Assembly (NCBI GenBank): GCA_036867785.1
Contig: CP145420.1
Location: 1,196,906-1,260,905 of the forward strand
DNA: 64,000 nucleotides
Direction of reading: 5' to 3'
Source: Plasmodiophora brassicae
Lineage: Eukaryota; Endomyxa: Phytomyxea; Phytomyxea; Plasmodiophorida
The notes below the pieces were generated by a model. That model worked only from the letters and a program-made list of their open reading frames with translations, was not told the DNA's origin and made no database searches. The position numbers and the translations under genes are program-made. How positions within the stretch are numbered: position 1 is the first letter of the stretch; each line of letters starts with the position of its first letter. This document shows positions 51,271 to 60,624 of the stretch, in pieces.

Positions 51271-52011
51271 TCAACGACGTCCGATATTGTTGCAACGTCG
51301 TCCGATGAACGCGGCGATGTCGTCGACGCGCTCGCGTACGTACACGTTGACATCGAGGCTGCATAACGGTAGACCGGGACCGCGACGGGTGCGATCTACG
51401 ATGAGCTCCAGTATGAGTACGAACGTCATGCCGGTTGGAGAGCCGCGTGCGTGCATTAGCTGGCAAAAGCCGTCCAATGATGGCAACATGAAACGCAGGG
51501 AGATAACCGTCTGCGACAGCATCTCCATCTGACCGTGTAGGCGCTGACGCCATTCATGATGAAAACTGGGGAGAGCAACAACGGCGTGCCGTGCACAATG
51601 AACAACAGAAGTCGCAACCGTATGCAGGACCGTCCAGCCATCACGGGTGTTGTTCTGTGCAATAACCTCACTTAGAATGCCCAGGCGTTGCGCTTGCTCC
51701 ATGACATTCTCCACAGCAGTAAGGTCCGTCATGGCGGCCCAGTGGATCGCCGGCAATCCAGCGCGCCCTTCGAGAAGGAATGTCTGAAGGGCATTGTCGC
51801 CGTCACGAGCGCTGATCTGGTTCAGCATTGGCCCGAGCGGCTGGGCGCCGATCCTGGCCGACAGGAGATCCGCATGATGAGGGTCCACAACGCGGGAACG
51901 TGCTCTCAGATGTCCGATGATCACGTATTTCGAGGCAGGCAACGCCATGAACGTGGCTTTGGCTGGAAGGCTATCCGCGCAGGCCATCGTCGCGATTTCG
52001 TATGCGGACAT
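51271..52011 (-). CDS. Ankyrin-like ORF
   Basis: A clean 246-codon frame from the ATG at 52011 (MSAYEIATMACADSLPAK). The middle has two ankyrin-like units: DGDNALQTFLLEGRAGLPAIHWAAM and NTRDGWTVLHTVATSVV (consensus D-G-x-T-x-L-H-x-A). The rest is helical without clear homology and ends NNIGRR. No intron is needed. It is flanked by repeats and lies far from any housekeeping gene, so it could be a young or decaying subtelomeric family member. Ankyrin repeats bind proteins; nothing more specific can be said. Confidence 0.5.
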   Translation of the reverse strand: MSAYEIATMACADSLPAKATFMALPASKYVIIGHLRARSRVVDPHHADLLSARIGAQPLGPMLNQISARDGDNALQTFLLEGRAGLPAIHWAAMTDLTAVENVMEQAQRLGILSEVIAQNNTRDGWTVLHTVATSVVHCARHAVVALPSFHHEWRQRLHGQMEMLSQTVISLRFMLPSLDGFCQLMHARGSPTGMTFVLILELIVDRTRRGPGLPLCSLDVNVYVRERVDDIAAFIGRRCNNIGRR

Positions 52012-52034
52012 GGTCCCATTTGCGACCGACGTCG

Positions 52035-52175
52035 TTCAGTACAAGCAGACGAGGTCGCACGTACACCGATCTGCAGGCCGTCCTGGGGTCAGCTGGCGCC
52101 GAACGGCAGCGCTGTCTGCAATCGGTGCAGGGTGCGGCGCTCGAAGGCGCCGACTTCAGTGTGCCGGCCTGGGGA
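52035..52175 (+). repeat. Dispersed repeat shared with 48620-48740
   Basis: Second copy of the ~110-base repeat noted at 48620, in the same orientation. It overlaps the 5' edge of the ankyrin-like ORF's upstream region by position but is outside its frame. Confidence 0.55.
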
Positions 52176-52535
52176 GACGGCGCGACGTAGAACTTCAACA
52201 ACGAATACAAATGAAAGCCTATTGCGGATGAGTTCCACATTTCTACGACATGACCAGGCAAATGAACTCACCGATGTGGCAAGGTTTATTCCAGTCGCAG
52301 TACTGCGATATATCGGTAGAACAGCAGTCGGTAGACACGCTGGCTGAGCAAGCCGACGACGTGCACGTCGGAATACCGCTTAAGGTGTCTTGTGTCGCAG
52401 AAGGCCCAGCCCCACGCGCCCGCTTCAACCTAATGAGAGAGCACATTACGACAACTGTCAGGAGGAGCACCTCCCGAATGGCCGTGCAATTCCGGTCGGG
52501 ATGTGGAGCACCGCTTCATCACGGTGCGCCAGATG

Positions 52536-52860
52536 AAAGAGACGGTCGAGCAGGGACAGGTGATGCTGATGCGGCAAGATCCGATGGAAATCGTCCAGCA
52601 GCCCGGTCCCGATGGTCAGTCAGTATGGCGCGCCGCAAGACAGCGGTGGTAGGTGCATGGCCGACAACGATGGTGAGTGGATACCTTGGCATAGCTGATT
52701 TCTCCTTTGAGCAGGATGTGGTCCTTCAGGCGGTCGTCCAAGTCGGGCCACCGCTGTCTCGCGGCGCGCCATACTGCCCACGTGCCCATCGGAACCGGGC
52801 TGCTGGACGATTTCCATCGGATCTTGCCGCACCAGCATCTGCTGCCCTTGCTCGACCTTG
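52536..52860. repeat. Palindrome P3
   Basis: The left arm (~52536-52650) and right arm (~52748-52860) are reverse complements with scattered mismatches around a ~100-base spacer. Shared blocks include the complement pair GATGGAAATCGTCCAGCAGC / GCTGCTGGACGATTTCCATC. It abuts the 3' end of the reverse-transcriptase relic. Confidence 0.8.
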
Positions 52861-52899
52861 ACCTTTCTCTGGCGAACCGTCGTGACACCCAACTCGCTG

Positions 52900-54340
52900 T
52901 ACGGGTATAGCAACTGACCACATGGTGGCGTGTCGTCGTGCCACAAAGCTTCGGACGCTTCGCACCGTGATGGCTTCGTTTGTTCTGTGGCACACATCCA
53001 TCGTCAGGATACGTGTCTGCAAACAGTGTCCAACAACGTTAACCTGGCTGTCGCGCGAGGTCGCGATGCCGATCATGGCCGACTCCGCCCCGGCCATGCG
53101 GTCGCGCAGCTGCTGGGCGTGCTGTACGCGCCCGTGCTTCATGACGGCGCCCAGCAGGCGGTTCGTCTTGTCCAGGTCGTCGTCCCCGGAGATGACGCGC
53201 CCAGCGATGACGATGTCCCTCGTCTTCGGGCTGTCCGCAGGTCGCGACACGAACGACTCGGCCGCGTTCCACTGTATCTCGTGGCGTTCGGCGTACGCCT
53301 GACAGTGGCCCGCCATCTCCTGGGCCGTCTCCTCGTCGATGGCGTGCAGCGTCGTGTCGTCCGCGTACAGCTGGCAGGGCATGGGCATGTCGTCGATCAG
53401 CACGTTGCACAGATCGGGGCGAGCCGATCGCGCCCTGGAACAGCCCGACTTGGGCCGGGATGCGACGCGATCGCTCGCCGTCCATGCTGATAATGAAGTA
53501 GCAGTTGTCGAACAGGGCCTGAATGACGGCGATACTCGCGGGCGGCACTCCACGTCCGACCAGCATGTCATACACAAGGCGACGGCGCGCGGTGCCATAG
53601 GCCTTGTGCATGTCGAGCAGGATCTGGGTCAGCGGGCGTTCGCGTGGTCACAGTACGACGTCAGCTCGTCGGCGCACCAAATGGCCTCTGGCACGTCGAT
53701 GCCGCGACGGAAGCCGAATTGCAGCGGGTGCATGTCCAGGTACCCGGCGCCGTGCATGTACGCGAACAGGGCACGACTCGAACGTCTTGCGTAGGTGCGC
53801 CTGCAATGTGACCCCCCTCCAGTGTGTCGCCATGGCCGGGGATCAGTGTTGGCCTTGTGGTGCGGGATGACGAATGCTGAGCGCCATGTTGAAGGGATCA
53901 TCTCGACCGTGTACAGGCGCTCGGCCAATGACGGATACCCAGGGTGCCGCCGCATCCCCATCCGCCTTGAGTAGATCCATCGGCAGATTGTCCGGGCCGA
54001 TCCCCTTCACCCAATCGTGCTTGGCGATGACAGCCGCCACCTTGGATTCCGCGAGCATGGCCCGCTCGTCATCGGACAGGTCGCATGGTCGCCGGACCGG
54101 TCTATAGCGCGGGCCATCGCGGGCGCCCGGCTGGCGGAACACGTCGTCCCAGTGGTCGGCGAACTCGTCGATCGACGGGCGGGCAGACGGCTTCAGGGCG
54201 GCAGCCTGCGAGAAACGATGGGCCTTGGCACGGGCGCAGGAAGAACCTCAGGGGCGCCCGCTGCAGAGCGCTCCAGTTGGGCCGCAGCGACGACGCGCGC
54301 CCTCGGTTGGACTTCGACCCCGGGCAGACGGCGACCTCCT
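52900..54340 (-). pseudogene. Reverse-transcriptase relic of a non-LTR-type retroelement
   Basis: Reverse-transcriptase segments appear in the right order but in different frames: GIGPDNLPMDLLKADGD, IPSTWRSAFVIPHHK, LQFGFRRGIDVPEAIW, LLDMHKAYGTARRRLVYDML, VGLFQGA and PCQLYADDTTLHA (the YADD active site). At least three frame changes break it, so it is inactive. Downstream of the catalytic core a thumb-like region follows (IQWNAAESFVSRPADS). No endonuclease domain is visible. The minus-strand order runs from ~54340 to ~52900, and the 5' end is unclear. Confidence 0.8.
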
Positions 54341-54433
54341 CGAGGGTGCCACGCAGTCAGTACACATTCGATTTACGCACTCCGTGGCTGCACCCCAAAT
54401 TTCGTCCTTTATTGTAACGCACCGCTCGAGCTG

Positions 54434-55687
54434 TCAAGATTTGCGGGTAGTGCTTCCAGGGACCGTCTTGCTGAAATGTGGTGGGACAGCAGAGCCCGTT
54501 GTAATGGGCTTCATCGAAAAGAACCTACCCATTTTGGATGGGGTCGGGCGGAGTGCTGCCATTAGCGCTACTGGCGCCAAGCATCCGATCATCTGGCTGA
54601 GCGCATTAGCGACCAGGAAGTGCATCGGAGAGCTGTTCTGTACGGCAAGGACGATGAACTGCGCCAGGAGATATGCCACCGCTATCGTCCAGGAACTCCC
54701 CATTCTGCGCAATAGCGTCTTGCGCTTTGCAATCTCGGCCGCCGATTGCCCGATCGACTTGAGCAAGAGCATGCCGACGCAGACAATCGCGTATCCCTGG
54801 ACGGTCGCGAACAGTATGGCGGTGGCCAGGAAGAAAAAGTACGTTGCCACGATGCCCATCGGCATCACCTGAGTGACGGTCGCCATGGCGACCACGACGA
54901 CCTGCGCCAACATAATCGCAACGATGATCGGGAGCGCAACGCGTTCGGCCAGCGGGGTCTTGTCCTGCGAACGCGACAGGATCACCTGAAGCGACACCCG
55001 CGATAGGCACATGATAGGGAAGTCAGCGTAGGCGACGAAGACCAGGGCCGGGTACGTGATCGATTGCTCCTGCTGCCAGGCCGTGTTCTGGAACTTAACA
55101 ATTCGAATGATCTGGGATGCGATGAACCCGACGAGGATAACGGCGGTGGCGACAGGGGGCGCCCGCGGCTTCCCGGTCTCGTCCACCACGTACTGCAGAA
55201 GGCGAAACACGGCGAACACGAGGGATGCGATGTAGATCAGGGTGAGGATCGTGTATAGAGTCGTCACAGCCGGGTGGCCGACCGCGATCGCTACCGAATT
55301 GCCACTGGCACCACCAGACTCCAACGTCACCTGTGCTGTGCCTGCGTCGATGAATCCATCGGACACGACAAGGATAGGGAGGGATGTTGGAACTGGGCGG
55401 TAAACCCATGCTAGGTATTGCAGGACGGTCCGCAGGAGTGATGATGATGACGCGTACAGGACAAGGCCGGCGCAGTCGTGGCAGGCGTTGGCAAGGGCGG
55501 CGACGTTGACCGTCACGGTCGTCACCTCGACAAACTGCACCTTGGAAGCATTCACAACCGCGAACGACACGTTCCCGAATGCGAACGGGTAGGCAGGGTA
55601 GGAGACGACTCGTCCACTGTCGTAGGTCAGCGCCAGACGACCGGCCGTCGCCAACCCCACAACGACCGCCCACACCACGAGACGCAT
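54434..55687 (-). CDS. Seven-helix membrane protein with signal peptide
   Basis: Intronless, 417 residues from the ATG at 55687 (MRLVVWAVVVGLATAG, signal peptide). About 130 residues of ectodomain with a CHDC motif are followed by seven membrane helices (TILTLIYIASLVFAVF; VATAVILVGFIASQIIRIV; ALVFVAYADFPIMCL; ALPIIVAIMLAQVVVVAMA; GIVATYFFFLATAILFA; TIAVAYLLAQFIVLAV; QMIGCLAPVALMAAL). The tail is short and basic. The layout fits a GPCR-like or GOST-like receptor, but no diagnostic motif is seen. The stop is ~95 bases from the retroelement relic, yet the frame is fully open and codon use is normal, so it is probably a working gene. Confidence 0.7.
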   Translation of the reverse strand: MRLVVWAVVVGLATAGRLALTYDSGRVVSYPAYPFAFGNVSFAVVNASKVQFVEVTTVTVNVAALANACHDCAGLVLYASSSSLLRTVLQYLAWVYRPVPTSLPILVVSDGFIDAGTAQVTLESGGASGNSVAIAVGHPAVTTLYTILTLIYIASLVFAVFRLLQYVVDETGKPRAPPVATAVILVGFIASQIIRIVKFQNTAWQQEQSITYPALVFVAYADFPIMCLSRVSLQVILSRSQDKTPLAERVALPIIVAIMLAQVVVVAMATVTQVMPMGIVATYFFFLATAILFATVQGYAIVCVGMLLLKSIGQSAAEIAKRKTLLRRMGSSWTIAVAYLLAQFIVLAVQNSSPMHFLVANALSQMIGCLAPVALMAALRPTPSKMGRFFSMKPITTGSAVPPHFSKTVPGSTTRKS

Positions 55688-55780
55688 CTTCGGTTAGCAA
55701 TGGGATAGATTGCAGTACCGTATACGATCGCCGGACTACCTTGTTCCTATATCAAGTAATAGCACGAATGAGTAGGGCCA

Positions 55781-55841
55781 GATGACAGGTGTACGCCTGC
55801 AGATGACAGGTGTACGCCTGCAGATGACAGGGGTTTTAGGG
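55781..55841. repeat. Short tandem repeat ending in a telomere-like unit
   Basis: Two full copies and a partial third of a 21-base unit containing TGACAGGTGTACGCCTGCAG, directly followed by GGGGTTTTAGGGGGG, which contains one TTTTAGGG telomere unit. A near-identical core (TGACAGGTGTACACCT) occurs in both arms of palindrome P1 (~46356-46371 and ~47719-47734). Confidence 0.75.
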
Positions 55842-56433
55842 GGGACTTGTTATGTATTTGAATACAATTGCTAAAGCGACGCAGGCGGCAGCGGGAAGCT
55901 CGCTGCCGTCGATTCATGCTGGATACCACCAGTACAGGATCACAGCGCTAACGGCATGGGTATGGTGGGCGCGACCACGGGGTGCGCTCCGAGAACGGCG
56001 CTATCTATGGCGGATGCCATCTTGACGTCGGCGAGGCAGCCGTCTTGCGCTGGTTCATGCTTCGACGCGCCGAGGATGCCGCCACGTCATTGCCGGGCAT
56101 CATCGGTGCATCCGGCTCTGTTACGGCATGCCCAGTCGCGTACCCTGCTCCGATCGCGGAGACGCACCTGACGACGGCGTCCAGCACGATCGTCCTTGCC
56201 ATCTGGTAGGTCGCACGGCTGGTCGCAGCTTGCCTCGCTTCCTGACGGCGTCGTTGGTGCAGGGAACGGGGCGGGAGCAACGGGCGATCCGGGCGCGTGC
56301 CTTACGTGGCCCTGCTTGGTCCGGCCGGGGCGCTGTCACGATCGGCATCGGCGGCATCGCGTTCCTGCTCAATGTCCTGCTCGTCACGGCCGCAGGCGCG
56401 ATCGGCGCCGTTCGCCTCGACGTGCGCTCCGCT
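55842..56433. other. Intergenic stretch, nothing recognised
   Basis: No convincing gene. Short frames on both strands lack family features. It lies between the seven-helix gene's 5' side and the 3' end of the minus-strand ORF at 56434. Confidence 0.4.
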
Positions 56434-56937
56434 CTACTGCTGGTCCTGGGGGTCCACCGGCTGCTCCTCGTCGTGTTCCTGCTGGTCGTCACCGGGCTGG
56501 GCGGCGGCTGACGCGCTGTCGGTCTCCGCGTGCTCGATGTCGTTCAAGTCGGGGCCAGCTGCGCCTCCTTCGATACACTGCTCCTGCATGGCTTGCTCGG
56601 CCGCCAGCACGGCCGTTCGCGCCGCCTGATTGTCCGGGTCGCCATCAGCGGGTCGTTGTCCAACGCGGCCCGGCCGCCGAACGACGCCAGCCCCTGGGCG
56701 GAGACCGCCGATAAGTTGTCCTGTCAAGTCGCCCAATCCTTTCGCTTGCATCATCGCAAGAATGTTGTCGATTTTCGCGTCGATGCTCTGATCCCTCGCC
56801 GGCAGGATGGCTTGTGAGAGCGCAATGATGTTCTTGGTCTTGTTCGGAGCCAGCACTCTTTGGGCAACCAAGTTCTCGATGAAGATCCGTACATGCGCGC
56901 CTAAACAGATCCGGCAGGCCGCCGATGGGATTCTCAT
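56434..56937 (-). CDS. Hypothetical acidic protein downstream of the recombinase
   Basis: 167 codons from the ATG at 56937. The N-terminal part is helical (LAPNKTKNIIALSQAILPA; IDAKIDNILAMMQAKGLGDLTGQL). The C-terminus is rich in Asp, Glu and Gln. An overlapping frame starts earlier (MSDHRELVALNENPIGGL, ~56968), so the true N-terminus may come from there through a frameshift or intron. No family recognised. It lies in the same orientation as the tyrosine recombinase just upstream and may be a second gene of that element. Confidence 0.4.
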   Translation of the reverse strand: MRIPSAACRICLGAHVRIFIENLVAQRVLAPNKTKNIIALSQAILPARDQSIDAKIDNILAMMQAKGLGDLTGQLIGGLRPGAGVVRRPGRVGQRPADGDPDNQAARTAVLAAEQAMQEQCIEGGAAGPDLNDIEHAETDSASAAAQPGDDQQEHDEEQPVDPQDQQ

Positions 56938-57086
56938 TCAGAGCCACGAGTTCTCTGTGATCGGACATGCGGATCGCCTCCCATGTGTAATCCACGTGTA
57001 ACAAAGCGCTTCGCCTGTTGACGAGTCAGTTCCGAAATTGCGTTAGGTTCACATGAATGCGAATTACTTCTGAATCGATATCATCT

Positions 57087-58597
57087 TCAGGAAGCTGCTG
57101 CCGATCCGTAGTAACGTTTAGCGCTTTCAACGGTTTTGTGCCGTGCTGACAGCATGATCTGCCCCAGTTCACCTTTCCCCCAAATAGCTAACAAATCGCC
57201 AGTTTTTCGGAGGGTATGCGTTCCCCAAACTCGCCCGTCATCGCGTCCAACAACGTCCGAGAGCAGCTTCTTCAGTCTATGGACACGATTCGCCGTCAAA
57301 TACACATTCGTAAGTGCACCATACGAGACCTACTGGTTGTTAAAGGTGGTGAAATCGAAGCAGTCACTAGAACCCCTTCTTCTTGGGAAATAGGTAACCC
57401 GACGTTATGCCAGATACGCTGAGCCACAGTAGCAGGTGGCTAACCAAGCATAGTTCGGGAACGTCTGTACAGCGCCATACCATTAACGGGACAAACGATC
57501 CATCAGCCTTGCCCTTGATCTTGACGCCCATGCAGTTAACGTCGCCATTATCGGGATTGACAGATACCAGACTCGTCAGAATGTCTTCAATTCGGAATGG
57601 ACACCCTTCGGCGGATCGGAGGAAGAGCTGGCAGTGGAAAAGGATCATCGTATAGAGACGAAGTCCCTCATATCGATCTGCGCTGAGTAGCGCTTTGCGA
57701 ATGGCGATCAATTCATGTGGCATCAGCGGCGAATCACCTTGCGCAGTGTAATCAACGAGGTCGATTTGCGTCACGCGACGGTACCGGTTCTTCACGTTCT
57801 GATGCGATCGCGGGCAGCCCGATCTCCAGAAGCGCGGGACTCCAGCGTGAAAATTACACGATACACCATTGTCCCGATACGCGACAATACACGCAGGACA
57901 TGGTTCTGAGTACTGTCCGCTCTGGTGCCTCGCAACATGCAAATCACTGACAGCTGAGGTTGCATGAGTTCGGATCGTTCCAGGCACCCGTTGCGAGGAT
58001 AGGCTGTCTCGAGAAGTAATCCAGAACGGGATCAACGCGAAGAGAACTGACAGTATCGTCACGGTGCACAACAACGGGAGTGCCAGGTGACAGGACCTTG
58101 AAATCTATGAACGCCATGAGTGTGTCTGCACTCATCGATGGACAGAATTCGGTGGGAGCTCGCTCGTCGAGAATGATCAATGACTCAAAATCACCAATTC
58201 GTTTGCAGAACAGGGCTAGCTGACGGTACAGCTGCCTGTACTGCTTGTGCGAGTTCTCCTTCAGGACGCGATTGCCAGTCAGTTGCCCGCCGTGAGCGGA
58301 GAAGCGCAGGCCCATGCGGGCCAATGCCTCGTCGACTCTCTGCCGAACCACATCTTCTTGCGACGCTGTGAGCGGACGCATTCGCAGATGCACACCACTG
58401 TCAACCAAGTTGTCAACTGCAGACGCCCCGAAAGACCGCCTCTCTTGCCGTAGATTGCGCCGACGGGGTTGCAGTGCCCCCGATCCCGAAGGGGGAAGGG
58501 TACGGGGAACGGGAGGGGAAGGAGCGGGGAAGGTGGCCATTTTGCTACCGGATAACGTCTTTCCTATAGCACGATCTGCATCGGCGCCCAGCAGCAT
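57087..58597 (-). pseudogene. Crypton-like tyrosine recombinase, probably frameshifted
   Basis: The ATG at 58597 opens an N-terminal region with a helical core-binding-like domain (NSHKQYRQLYRQLALFCKRI). The catalytic part has FLRSAEGCPFRIEDI (Arg I), THTLRKTGD (His-x-Leu-Arg, Arg II), ARHKTVESAKRYYG (second His and the nucleophile Tyr), so every catalytic residue of the family is present. The reading frame changes near 57950 and again near 57320, and neither change is cleanly explained by an intron, so the copy is probably dead or has non-standard splicing. Eukaryotic transposons with only a tyrosine recombinase are Cryptons; no ends could be defined here. Confidence 0.65.
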
Positions 58598-58905
58598 CTG
58601 GAGCGTGTTCCACCCCGGGGGTGCACCTGAAATGGTTAACTGATGTCAACATCAGTCAACCACCACTTCAAGTGCATCACCGTGTGGTACACATCGCGGG
58701 CGTCGATCATGCAGGCGCCGGCAAACGGTGGACAACCGTATTATGCAGTTGTCACAACCGGCGTATCACCTCGATGAACGCACCAGACCAGTACGTAGCC
58801 GCGGATGTCTATCCTGGAAAGCTTCGTCTACATCTGTAGACGACATCGGCACATGCGATTATCTCGGCAAAGGAGGCCATTTCGCTTCCTCAATACACAC
58901 AATAA

Positions 58906-60039
58906 TTAAAAACCGCTGTCGAAGCGGCGTCGCATCTCGGCACCGGATAGCACGGCGTACGCCTCGCAGACGTCCTTGAACTTAGCCTCAACGGTTTTCA
59001 GCTCTTCGTTTGTCGCGCCGTAGTTCTTGTCTGGGTGGTACTGGAGCGCCAGCTTACGGTACGCCTTCTTGATCGCGCTTTGGTCGGCATATTCCGGAAC
59101 GCCCAGGATCTGGTAGTAGTCCTTCCGCTTCGATTTCGCGAGCATCGCTTCTTGATTTCGTCTGGCCTGTTCCCCTGCCGCGTCCCTTTTGCGCTGCGCT
59201 CGTTCTCGAGCTTCCTTCTCGCGCTGCGCTCGTTCTCGAGCTTCCTTCTCGCGCTGCGCTCGTTCTCGAGCTTCCTTCTCGCGCTGCGCTGCTCGTTCTC
59301 GAGCTTGCGCCTCGCGCTGCGCACGTAGTAGAGCGTCGACCCTCTCGCGCTGCGCTGCTCGTTGTCGAGCTCGCGCCTCGCACTGCGCACGTAATAGAGC
59401 GTCCCTCTCGCGCTGCGCTCGTTCTTGAGCTTTCGTCTCGCGCTGCTCTCGTAGTCGAGCTTCCCAGTCGCGCTGCGCTCGTTCTTGAGCTTTGGTCTCG
59501 CGCTGCTCTCGTAGTCGAGCTTCCCAGTCGCGCTGCGCTCGCTCTCGGGCTTCCGTCTCGCGCTGCGCTCGCTCTCGGGCTTCCGTCTCGCGCTGCGCTC
59601 GTTCCCGAGCTTGTTCCCATTGCTCGTTCACCTCTCGAGCTATCTTTTCCTGTTCTCGTTCATCCTGCAATCGCACTTCCCTTGCTATGGCTAGTGCGCA
59701 TACGGTCAGACCCACCAGCGCAACACGTGTCCACGTTCTCGACTTCTTCTTAACGACAGGTGGCGCCGGTTTCCGTGTTGAGGAGAGGATGGAGCGCAAT
59801 GCGACGACAGCGCCGCCTACAGCTGCAGCGGGCTTGACCCATGCGGGGATGGTCCGGATCCGGGTCGGGACGGGCGCTGCGCTCACGTCGGTAGATCGCA
59901 AAGGAGTACCCCACGACGCCGACAACGCCGACGTCGGGTCCGGAGCGGGTTTGCGGAATGCAAACAGCCCGACGGTGACGCCGACGACGACAACGACGGC
60001 GATGGCAACGACAACGCCCGCCACGTACGCGTATCGCAT
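58906..60039 (-). CDS. Membrane-anchored J-domain protein with coiled-coil repeats
   Basis: Intronless, 377 residues from the ATG at 60039. Residues 1-25 form a membrane helix ([22 protein letters not shown]) and a second hydrophobic stretch follows at ~110-125 ([14 protein letters not shown]). The middle ~170 residues are a charged coiled coil of near-tandem units of the type E-R-A-Q-R-E-[KT]-E-A-R. The C-terminus is a J-domain ([20 protein letters not shown]... with HPDK), which recruits and stimulates Hsp70. The J-domain is C-terminal rather than N-terminal as in classical DnaJ. The repeats make copy-number change likely. Location is inferred to be the ER or another membrane, with the J-domain facing the Hsp70 partner. 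Confidence 0.85.
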   Translation of the reverse strand: MRYAYVAGVVVAIAVVVVVGVTVGLFAFRKPAPDPTSALSASWGTPLRSTDVSAAPVPTRIRTIPAWVKPAAAVGGAVVALRSILSSTRKPAPPVVKKKSRTWTRVALVGLTVCALAIAREVRLQDEREQEKIAREVNEQWEQARERAQRETEARERAQRETEARERAQRDWEARLREQRETKAQERAQRDWEARLREQRETKAQERAQRERDALLRAQCEARARQRAAQRERVDALLRAQREAQARERAAQREKEARERAQREKEARERAQREKEARERAQRKRDAAGEQARRNQEAMLAKSKRKDYYQILGVPEYADQSAIKKAYRKLALQYHPDKNYGATNEELKTVEAKFKDVCEAYAVLSGAEMRRRFDSGF

Positions 60040-60624
60040 GACTGTAGTACCGTGTCTGCAGACCCTTGACTTACACAATGACACGGAAACAGAATGACGT
60101 TGATCGACCACCTCTCCACGACGACGTCAGCTTGCCACGTCATCGTGCTAAAATCCGTGCACGCAGTTTTCCTAAATATAAATATAGTCCAGTGAACCGT
60201 CCGCGGACGCCGACCTCAGTCGGTTATTCCGTGTTGTGGAGACAATCGTCGTCTGTCATCATTGTCGCAACTTGTCCTCGCCTAACACTCGTCATCGTGA
60301 CGTATCGATGAGGCCACCGTGATGACCCATCGAGGAACTTATTAAAACAAGCAGGAACCAAGCAGGAACCAAATCCGTAGGGCAAAGGGTAGAGCGCAGG
60401 GGGCTCCAATATAGCGCTTCGCGGCGAGGCATGTGCTGCTGCTGGCCGCGAGCCGACCGTTTGCCAGCTTGCATGTGGTATCGGCGGGTCGTGTTCCCGG
60501 CCCAGGCTGGCCAGCCGGGCCAAGTTGGCATGGCAACAAATTGAGACGTCAACCGCGTCAAGTCATATTCGGCGCCACGAGCAGATCTCCCAAGCCGGTA
60601 CAGTAATTGCTCCTATTAAGGTTT
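60040..60624. other. Intergenic stretch, nothing recognised
   Basis: No gene or repeat recognised between the J-protein start and the transposon's left end. It is more AT-rich than the core of the window. Confidence 0.45.

Noticed and set aside
59160-59640. Possible CRISPR-like regular repeats
   Set aside because: The repeats are directly adjacent, have no spacers, and encode the coiled coil of the J-protein; the organism is eukaryotic.
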